This document shows positions 8,201 to 13,553 of a stretch of DNA of 13,553 nt, one piece after another; within the stretch, counting starts at the first letter, position 1, and each line of letters begins with the position of its first letter. Position numbers and translations under genes: made by a program. This stretch comes from Phoronis ovalis. Its lineage: Eukaryota > Phoronida > Phoronidae. A model generated the notes under the pieces. That model worked only from the letters and a program-made list of their open reading frames with translations, was not told the DNA's origin and did no database searches. The stretch covers positions 1 to 13,553 of the forward strand of contig JAOXYB010037540.1 of assembly GCA_028565635.1 (NCBI GenBank), in the 5' to 3' direction.

Positions 8201-10727
8201 AGCATCGACGCACCATAGCCACCTATTTGCAATTTATTGTTGAGAAAGTTATGTAACGCCAAGCGCTGTCCAAGCAGGGTGAAATTCTCCATGGTGAAAT
8301 TCTGTTCCATTACTCTCTGTACAACTGGCATCCATAATTCGAATGATTTCGCCACAACCTTTTCTCCGATGAACATTGGGTAAAACAGCGTAAATGTAAG
8401 ATTTTGGAATACCTCTGCAATGTTGTCCATTTCGGGTAGTAAGTCGGTCCTACTTCTATTAACAAGAACATCTCTAGCGCCTTGTAGGCCAAATATCACA
8501 TCTGCAAAATCTAGACTTGCATCAGGGTTAGCTTTAAAATTTTCCAGTTCGGAAATAAGGCCTGCCAGATCTGTGGCATTCTGAATTCCCATAGCATCTG
8601 TAATGTTCAGGTAGAGGCCGGAATCGGACAGTCGATTCAAGAAGCAAAGTAGACGGTCACATTCTTCTTGGAAAGCCGTCGTCAAGTTGTGAGCTGAAAG
8701 TACTGAAGAAACGTTAAAAGTTTGTAGGCGGCTTATAGTGGAATTTAAATGTACGACAAGTTTGTCTGTAAAATTCGATATTTCTTCCTCCATTCTGGTC
8801 TTTTGTTGCTGGTGTATTTCCAAAAGCCTGTCTGTGATGTTAAGCGCCATAAAGTCCACCAAAAAGTGTTGTTCAAGCCACCAAGCCGTCCAATTAAACA
8901 TTGCTTTTTCGGTGAGGTTCAAAGAAAAGAAAAATGCAAGCTGGGGATCTTCCTGGAGAGTTGCATTCATTGATTCCAACCAGGTGCTGACGTTTTTGTG
9001 AAATTCCGTCATGTATTGAGAAGCATACATCATGCTTTCGTTCAGAGTAGTCTGGATTTTACCTACAATTAATAATGTTTATTTATCTCATATCTGCTCT
9101 TTGCAATAAATATTTGAAACTATAATTATTTTATAGAAAAGAAAGAAGGAGGAGGAATGCGGATTTTGAAATACGGTCTTGATATGAATTCGTATTTGCA
9201 AAATCTTCGGTAATATGAGAAATGAAACTTACCAGCACCCCATGTGAGATAGCCATCTTTTCCAAGCATCTTTTGTTTTACAGTGTCACCATAACCTTTT
9301 ATGTTATCAACAAACGCTTTGTTATTATCTCCCTTAGAGTAATTTAGGAAACGAAGTTCTCCGTCATAGTCGATTTTATCCAAGGCAGATACACTATCCA
9401 AGAATGCATTAACATTATCGGAGACACAGGGTTGGGCTAAAGCTGGATCACACGTCCCCTCCGCTGAACTAATGCCTAAGATATAAAAAAATGTTTTTAA
9501 GTCTTTTTTTGGCATTTTTGATGTAATACTAATATCACATTGATTCTAAATAGATTCCTGATATAAAATTTGTTTGACACTCCTTATTACCTCGATTGAA
9601 ATTCAAAATTTGTGGCTTACTTTCATGGCCGTTCTTTAATTCCAATATATGCCTACTGGTAAGGACAATGCGGTAAGCAAATGAAATTACTTTGTACATT
9701 ATCTGCTTTGAGAAAAAAATACAAGCACATATTTTAGCAAAACCTATCAAGTTGGAGCATATTTTGTTGGAAAATTAATTGTTATCCCGGTATTCACGAC
9801 CTGTAGCTAATTTAATTACGCTCAGAAGCATCTAGCCACTTATTTCGTCAGTTTACACAATCTATAAAAAACCTTCAGACACAACACATGGATTTATATT
9901 AAAATTACATACATGTCATTTATAATATCTGTTTAGAGTGTGGTTTTCACATTCCATGTATTATTAATTGTGAAAGAAAATATGTTAACAAAATGTTTTA
10001 CACTAGCTGTAGTAAGCATTCTAACTGGTATGAAATGAAATCATATCCTTCATACTTGTTTAATAGAACTTGATATGGTTTATATAGCGATTACTTTATT
10101 CGCTTCTATAGACAATTAAAGTATTTTTTGTATAGGGTGTTCGTATCACGTGTTTCCAGTATGATTCTCTTGTTGAAAATGCTAACGGGCGAAAACCCGA
10201 AAGAATCAGAAATATACACATGTATAAACATTTTCCATAAAATAATGTATGCAAACAATGGAAGTTATAAGTACCCTACATAGTTTGTGGTTTTCTTCCG
10301 ATATTGCGGATTTGTAAAAAGTCAACATTGCGAACAATAGGTCAAAAATAATAATATTATAAGCTCCTTTAAATTCGTTAAATTTTATAAAAATGGTGTA
10401 AATTTAAAAAGAAAAACCGCACGAACTTATTAATGCGGTAATTTCAAAAATAAATAAATAAAAATATATCAATTTCTAAAATATTCACAAACTGATGAAG
10501 ATTACAATTTTCCTTGAAATTTTGAACGCAGAATGATAAATCGAAGATTATAATACAATACTTCCTGAAATTCTAGGAAAACGTACTAATGAAATTGCAT
10601 GCAATGCGTTTTGTCCTCATTGTATAAATAATGTTAGCTATATACTTTAATTGGCCTAAAATGTTTTTTTTTTCAAATGTGACTTACATGTTGCGGCAAC
10701 CACGGCAATCACCAAAAGGTTTTTCAT
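2126..10727 (-). CDS. Large secreted, N-glycan-rich, probably GPI-anchored surface protein (7 exons, 1818 aa)
   Basis: I do not recognise the family. The spliced CDS is complement(2126..2202, 2509..2699, 3291..3396, 3671..3819, 4412..9062, 9233..9475, 10688..10727). It totals 5457 nt, ATG to TAA, with every junction GT-AG and in phase. Residues 1 to about 20 form a signal peptide, starting MKNLLVIAVVAAT. Residues 21-95 hold a Cys pair (C22, C30). Residues 96-1645 come from one giant exon, are mostly helical in appearance and Met-rich, and hold about 64 N-x-S/T sequons with few cysteines. Residues 1644-1768 hold 11 cysteines. Residues 1776-1785 are a Thr-rich stalk. Residues 1802-1816 are a hydrophobic tail with a plausible GPI omega site at NNGA (1792-1795). 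The signal peptide, sequon load and tail together place the protein on the cell surface. The start is the first ATG with a leader, with a purine (G) at -3. Function is unknown: adhesion, glycocalyx or a gamete/egg coat are only guesses. Confidence 0.85.
2203..2508 (-). other. Intron 6 (306 bp)
   Basis: The donor is GTAAGT at 2508 and the acceptor TTGTCTTTTGCAG at 2203. It is phase 1 and holds no other feature. Short frames running from exon 6 into it (such as 2404-2598 on the minus strand) are overlap artefacts. Confidence 0.75.
2509..2699 (-). CDS. Coding exon 6: third Cys module and Thr-rich stalk
   Basis: The acceptor is TTTCCCACAG at 2700 and the donor GTAAGT at 2508. The exon is 191 nt and encodes residues 1730-1794. 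It contains C1738-x7-C1746-x21-C1768, completing an 11-Cys domain. This is followed by residues 1776-1785, TTTTTTQATT, encoded by an (ACAACT)n-like run at about 2546-2563. That stretch is probably an O-glycosylated spacer just before the membrane anchor. The exon ends AAT-AAT-G, the start of the predicted GPI attachment site. Confidence 0.87.
2929..3104. mobile_element. MITE-like element with ~20-bp terminal inverted repeats
   Basis: The left end is CCTGGGGCCCGCTGTC. The right end read on the minus strand is CCTGGGACCCGTTGTC, giving 14 of 16 matches, and the similarity extends a few bases (GAAA) inward. The element is about 176 bp, has no coding capacity, and contains repeated TCGTAA(C/G) motifs. 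GGGCCCG-ended, TCGTAA-containing short elements are common in marine invertebrate genomes as far as I recall. No clear target-site duplication is visible, so the exact ends are uncertain. Confidence 0.6.
3028..3081. repeat. Three imperfect ~18-bp tandem units inside the MITE-like element
   Basis: The units are TTACGGAATCGTAAGAA (3028-3044), TTTATGGAAATCGTAAGTA (3045-3063) and TTTACGGAATTGTAACAA (3064-3081). They share TTTACGGAA-TCGTAA. Confidence 0.75.
3291..3396 (-). CDS. Coding exon 5: second Cys module
   Basis: The acceptor is ATTATCCAG at 3397 and the donor GTAAGT at 3290. The exon is 106 nt and encodes residues 1695-1730. It contains C1696-x8-C1705-x8-C1714-x14-C1729 and one sequon (NMT). 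The C-x8-C-x8-C pattern matches the neighbouring exons' C-x(7-11)-C-x(7-8)-C, which suggests exon-sized module duplication. The exon runs from phase 1 to phase 2, so skipping it alone would break the frame. Confidence 0.85.
3671..3819 (-). CDS. Coding exon 4: first Cys module of the C-terminal domain
   Basis: The acceptor is TTTTTTGCAG at 3820 and the donor GTAAGG at 3670. The exon is 149 nt and encodes residues 1645-1695. It contains C1656-x7-C1664-x27-C1692 and four sequons (NIS, NGT, NAT, NDS). The first Cys of the module, C1644, is the penultimate codon of the giant exon. The sequence reads as helical, extracellular and disulfide-bonded. It is loosely reminiscent of small helical Cys-rich secreted domains of invertebrates (DUF19-like), but I cannot assign it. 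Confidence 0.85.
4029..4283. repeat. Small inverted-repeat element in intron 3
   Basis: TCTGTTCCCCA at 4029-4039 is the exact reverse complement of TGGGGAACAGA at 4273-4283. A second forward copy, TCTGTTCCCCAT at 4193-4204, forms a 12-bp perfect inverted repeat with 4272-4283. Another GGGGAACA lies at 4258-4265, and a related GGGGGAACTC at about 4089-4098. The two forward copies are also flanked by similar sequence (TATC before, a CACC/TACCAG-like stretch after), which suggests internal duplication. The layout resembles a degraded non-autonomous element (MITE-like), but I could not find clear target-site duplications. Confidence 0.5.
4232..4249. repeat. Short (CCAG)n microsatellite
   Basis: About four consecutive CCAG units (GGCCAGCCAGCCAGCCAG) lie inside the intron 3 inverted-repeat cluster, close to a further CCAGCTGG palindrome at about 4207-4214. 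Confidence 0.8.
4412..9062 (-). CDS. Coding exon 3: giant 4651-nt exon, N-glycan-rich body of the protein
   Basis: The acceptor is AATTGTAG|GT at 9063 and the donor AG|GTAAGA at 4411. The frame is open for about 1550 codons, residues 95-1645. I count 64 N-x-S/T sequons, about one per 24 residues, and about 90 Met (near 6%). Cysteines are few: 229, 234, 1027, 1034, 1135, 1201, 1247, 1370 and 1644. Between 234 and 1027 there is none for almost 800 residues. The sequence reads as amphipathic helices with no transmembrane segment I would call. By eye there are weak internal repeats: the TFSTxLxGLGxL motif at about 1104-1116 and 1207-1219, with a weaker copy at 1600-1611, and possible similarity between the N-terminal part (about 150-290) and the C-terminal part (about 1460-1535). 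I recognise no named domain. The long sense frame, splice-phase fit and sequon enrichment make it certainly coding. Confidence 0.93.
7408..7455 (-). repeat. In-frame 12-nt tandem repeat x4 encoding N-[SF]-T-x sequons
   Basis: Within the giant exon, residues 631-646 read NSTG NFTG NFTR NSTD. These are four successive 12-nt units of the form AAT-TYY-ACN-NNN, and each encodes one N-glycosylation sequon. A further Asn just before the array creates an overlapping sixth-codon sequon (NNS). The units are slightly diverged at third positions and in the last codon, so this looks like an old slippage duplication retained in the coding frame. Confidence 0.85.
9233..9475 (-). CDS. Coding exon 2: mature N-terminus with a Cys pair
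   Basis: This 243-nt, phase 1-1 exon encodes residues 14-95. It starts GC-ATT-AGT after the acceptor TTAG and ends GCT-G before the donor GTAAGT (9232-9227). It contains the pair C22-x7-C30 (TCDPALAQPC), acidic and Asn-rich helical-looking sequence, and one sequon (NYS, residue 58). A 170-bp intron (9063-9232) separates it from the giant exon. Because both ends are phase 1, the exon could be skipped or duplicated without a frameshift. I recognise no family domain. Confidence 0.85.
9476..10687 (-). other. Intron 1 (1212 bp)
   Basis: The donor is GTAAGT at 10687 and the acceptor is a T-rich tract ending TTAG at 9476. The interior is AT-rich, with a short (AAAT)n run near 10449-10465 and a small GC hairpin at 10416-10439. 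Open frames inside it, including a 71-codon minus-strand frame at 9535-9750, have no leader, no splice phase that fits, and no recognisable domain. I see no nested gene. Confidence 0.75.
10688..10727 (-). CDS. Coding exon 1: start codon and signal peptide core
   Basis: ATG lies at 10727-10725 and is followed by MKNLLVIAVVAAT, a Lys-Asn n-region and a hydrophobic h-region. The exon ends with a single T before the donor GTAAGT (10687-10682). That T plus GC from exon 2 makes Cys14, and the continuation ISSAEG supplies a small-residue cleavage region around residues 18-20. A signal-peptide exon closed by a phase-1 intron is a common arrangement in animal secreted proteins. The exon is only 40 coding nt, so it is easily missed by gene finders. 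The phase match, leader composition and upstream TATA/initiator support it. Confidence 0.8.
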
Positions 10728-10769
10728 CCCAATTTACGTTTCAAAAATTCTGCCGTGCTCAAAGTTGTA

Positions 10770-10802
10770 TTCTGAAAAGGGGTAAATTTCTCAGCTTATA
10801 TG
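10770..10802 (-). promoter_or_regulatory. TATA box and initiator candidate
   Basis: On the minus strand ATATAAG (10801-10795) stands about 27 nt upstream of TTCAGA (10776-10771), an initiator-like TCA(+1)G with +1 near 10773. That would give a 46-nt 5' UTR before the ATG at 10727. A TGACG half-site (plus strand 10801-10805) abuts the TATA box. The spacing is right, but both motifs are short and the genome is AT-rich. Confidence 0.45.
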
Positions 10803-13380
10803 ACGTTTTCTCTGGTTTACGAGTAACCTGAGCAAATGGCGGAATGCAGGTACCGAAATTTATTTTATGTCAGCATGTTTGCTTTACATTTTAACTATGT
10901 CACATGTTTGATTAAATGGGTTGAGAAAATATATTACAATACTATGTATTTTATTGTTGCCAAGACATAAAAAATGTCTATCATGTTCAAATATACTTGA
11001 AATCCTAAACTCAATCAGCAAATACGCACAACAGTCACAAACGCAAATTGACCTGTGCAAATATGAATCACAAGCAATATACAGAGGATATTTGTAGTTA
11101 CATCAATCTTTTCAAATTTCAATTGTTAACCATTTAAAGTGCAAAAAAGTAGAATTATAAACACTGCTAGTCAGTGAACTGCTCCATTTTCTTATGAAAA
11201 TTAATATCATGTATTTTGCAGTTGGAACATTGCAACAATATGAAAACTAAAATTTATACATCTGCTGACAACTACTTTCAGCATTTTTCATCGTGTTACT
11301 CGGGTTGGCGAACAATCAAATAATGACCATGTCTGATAGTATTTGTTATACTATTTTTTGGGATGATCTATGGTCTAACTCCCTCCCCTTATCACTAAAT
11401 TTCTCTCGCCTTCTGATATTCCTTTATTATTACAACAATAGCTAGCACTAGAGGTAGAATTCATCACGATAATTATCAGTCACTACAACATGTCTAATTA
11501 AAAATAATATTCAGTTAATTATGTTTTATTTGTTAAAAGAATAATATTAAGGAGCAATCTTGAATTGAATAGTTATGAAGTTGAAACCGATACTTAGAAA
11601 TATACCCGACGATCAATAATTACTAGCACTACATTTTAATTTTGTCAACAATAAGAGATTTGTTAGTAGTTATTTAAGCTTTCTAATAAAAAGTAAACCC
11701 TAAAAGACGTACGATACTTTCGCCAAAAAATAAATGCAACCGTAGCATATTTCACTAAGAAATTTCTTTGGTACAATAGTCGCTTCTTATTATTTGTAGG
11801 CAGTTTACTTAGTCTAGCGGAGTAAATACATAATTAAATGAAAAATCATTTGTAATTTGATTCTTTCACGTGTTCAATCAGTGACTTGTACAGTAAATTA
11901 ATTCAAAGAAACAAAGCTTAATTGCGCAAACTTTCATGAGTGTATAGACGATGTGTACATAATCCTTGCATTCTTAACTCGATCGTGACGTCTTTAGATT
12001 GTTTTTTTTTCTGGCTAATGTAAATTTACTTTCACCTTCTGTTAATATAAAGTAGGGAGTGAACTATTGGTAGCTACGGATACCTGCTTGTATAATAATA
12101 ATTCATAGTTAATTAAATAAATTACATAAATTAAAATAAGTTGCGAAATAAGCTGCAAGTATTAAACATTTAGTTAAACGATTTTTTGAAAACACAAGCT
12201 TTTTTTAAAAAAGCATTTCATTCACTAAATACACGCGACGCAACTATTAATCTCCTTTTAGCTTTTAATGTTTGTTCTAAGTTAAATTGAATTCTGTTCT
12301 GTCAGTGGGCATGTTATTTTTAATTTAGTGTCATAGGTGTGATGAAAGAAATCACGTGACAGATTGATAATGTTGACTGTAACCAAAACTTTTAGTAACT
12401 GGAGGAGCCCTGGACAAAGGAACGTTACACTTTCTGCCCCGTACCCCCTCTCTAACATGTTGAAATATTTTTATAAAAGTAAATAGACTTTAAAGTTAAT
12501 ATATTGACTGTAACCAAAGCATGTTAGAAAATGCACTTTAACTTTCTTTACTACGTAAACCAGGGATTCACCTTTTAACATTGGAAGGATATCGCTTTTT
12601 CATTGGAACAATTATCAGGCATGCATGTCCAAACTTGTAAATTATAGATTGTATGCCACAGAAATATTTACAATAAATCAGCGCAACTTCTCACACACTA
12701 GACTACTAATTAAAGTGTAGTCGTTCCTAATCACTGTACTATATTTAATTGTTGTCGTAACACTGCTAGCGGAAATTCAAGTCTAAGTCAAAAATTAGAA
12801 TTTACGACTAATTCATCCCGGGTACGACTCAAATATATTATTGGTACCCATGTGCGTGAACAAAAACGCGTAAAAAAGATGATTTTAAGAACAAATTACG
12901 TTAACGCGCAATATACAAAAGGGTATCTTATATAGAGTAATAGAGTACTCCTTTTTCATTTTTTCATAGCGAAAGTATGGACAAATATCGTTCATGAATA
13001 AAGTGATGAGAATGGATAAGTACATGTAGCTTATAATGTGGTAAAATTATATTATAATATATCACGGAGCGAATACCTTTTTTCCAATTTAGATCCGATT
13101 TCAGTACTTTTTGTCAAGTGTCTTTTAGTTTAAGTTATAATATTGGTTTTGCTCTGTCCTCAGACATTAATTTGATGGTAATTCTGACAAAATGAATAAA
13201 ATTGCAAAAATGATAATTATATCCTGGGCAGGATTTTATAATAATTTCTCAAATGACGCTATAACCAGTTCTTAAAATATTAAACGTAAACTTCTTTTTT
13301 ATAGCAATTATAACATTTATTTCTGAAGATGACCGTTATAAGCCTTGCAAAGCAGAAACACGAAAGACTGTCGTTCGGAC
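10803..13380. other. AT-rich upstream intergenic region, no gene seen
   Basis: It has many stops in all frames and no recognisable exon or RNA gene. Minor items are an exact 15-nt direct repeat TTGACTGTAACCAAA at 12373-12387 and 12504-12518, a 17-nt near-palindrome GCT7A6GC at 12198-12214, an imperfect GTCGTAA / TTACGAC inverted pair at 12754-12760 and 12802-12808, and CACGTG motifs near 11877 and 12353. Distal regulatory elements for the minus-strand gene could lie here but cannot be distinguished by eye. Confidence 0.55.
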
Positions 13381-13553
13381 CCGGGGGGGGGGTACTCAGG
13401 TTATTTTTTGGTGGGGGTGTGCAGCCGAGTTGAACATTTTGGATTTGGATTGCATACCTTTTACTGTATTTTTTTAGATTGCTACCGTAACGATATTCAA
13501 AAATTTGGATTGCTACCCACTGCTTACAGCAAATAATTTGGATTAATTTTAGG
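13381..13553. repeat. G-run-led dispersed repeat with ~30-bp array, cut by the window end
   Basis: A run of G (about 13383-13392) leads into GGTACTCAGG, then TTTTTTGGTGGGGGTGTGC, and then four copies of TTTRGATT(GC/AA) starting at 13444, 13473, 13504 and 13537 (steps of 29, 31 and 33). Two of these continue as GCTACC and one as GCATACC. I recall similar GGGGGGTACTC...TTTGG...GGGGTGTGC elements followed by short arrays in several marine invertebrate genomes. The local GC is sharply higher than in the flank. The 63-codon plus-strand frame at 13345-13536 is a by-product of it. Confidence 0.55.

Noticed and set aside
8310-8492. Minus-strand 60-codon frame overlapping the giant exon
   Set aside because: It is an alternative frame within strongly supported coding sequence.
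4388-9001. Several plus-strand open frames (4388-4582, 4754-4945, 5399-5728, 6443-6751, 6998-7228, 8738-9001)
   Set aside because: They lie antisense inside the giant coding exon, have no domain or splice context, and are explained as shadows of the minus-strand frame.
9535-9750. Minus-strand 71-codon frame in intron 1 as a possible first exon
   Set aside because: It has no signal peptide and no donor in the required phase. The exon at 10727-10688 gives a perfect leader and phase match instead.
10416-10439. GC hairpin (ACCGCA/TGCGGT) next to an A/T run, resembling a bacterial terminator
   Set aside because: The locus is eukaryotic with spliceosomal introns. The stem is only 6 bp and lies inside intron 1.
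10631-10831. Plus-strand 66-codon frame across the first exon and promoter
   Set aside because: It is antisense to exon 1 and the 5' UTR, with no supporting features.
10147-12358. CACGTG E-box motifs near 10147, 11877 and 12353
   Set aside because: Three hits over 13.5 kb is close to chance, and they are 0.5 to 1.7 kb away from the start site with no clustering.
1-13553. CRISPR array, tRNA, rRNA, or prokaryotic operon
   Set aside because: There are no regularly spaced direct repeats of CRISPR type, no cloverleaf or rRNA sequence recognised, and the gene structure is clearly eukaryotic.

Overview
This is AT-rich animal DNA. It has GT-AG introns, no bacterial-style gene packing, and scattered relics of small mobile elements. 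The dispersed-repeat fragments at both ends and in the introns look like families I remember from marine invertebrate genomes (molluscs and other lophotrochozoans, cnidarians, hemichordates). I therefore favour a marine invertebrate, perhaps a lophotrochozoan, but nothing here fixes the species.

One protein-coding gene dominates the window, on the minus strand. I joined seven exons by hand: 10727-10688, 9475-9233, 9062-4412, 3819-3671, 3396-3291, 2699-2509 and 2202-2126. All six introns are GT-AG, each donor reads GTAAG(T/A/G), and the reading phases match at every junction (1,1,2,1,2,1). The CDS is 5457 nt and encodes 1818 residues from ATG to TAA. The predicted protein has a signal peptide (exon 1 and the start of exon 2), a short Cys-pair region, a roughly 1550-residue body encoded by a single 4651-nt exon, a C-terminal domain of 11 cysteines spread over the next three coding exons, a Thr-rich stalk, and a hydrophobic C-terminus that looks like a GPI-anchor signal. 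It carries about 70 N-glycosylation sequons and about 6% methionine. I recognise no named family. By architecture it is a large, heavily N-glycosylated, cell-surface-anchored protein of unknown function.

Layout by region. Positions 1 to about 500 hold a degenerate dispersed repeat containing two copies of a 34-nt motif. Positions 500-1570 have no supportable gene. Positions 1574-2125 are the probable 3' UTR, with two AATAAA hexamers on the minus strand, an imperfect inverted repeat and a small perfect hairpin. Positions 2126-10727 are the gene. Intron 5 contains a MITE-like element and intron 3 a palindromic repeat cluster. Positions 10728-10802 hold a short 5' UTR and a TATA/initiator promoter candidate. 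Positions 10803-13380 are non-coding with no supportable gene. Positions 13381-13553 are the start of a G-run-led dispersed repeat with an array of about 30-bp units running off the end of the window.

I see no tRNA, rRNA, CRISPR array or second protein-coding gene.
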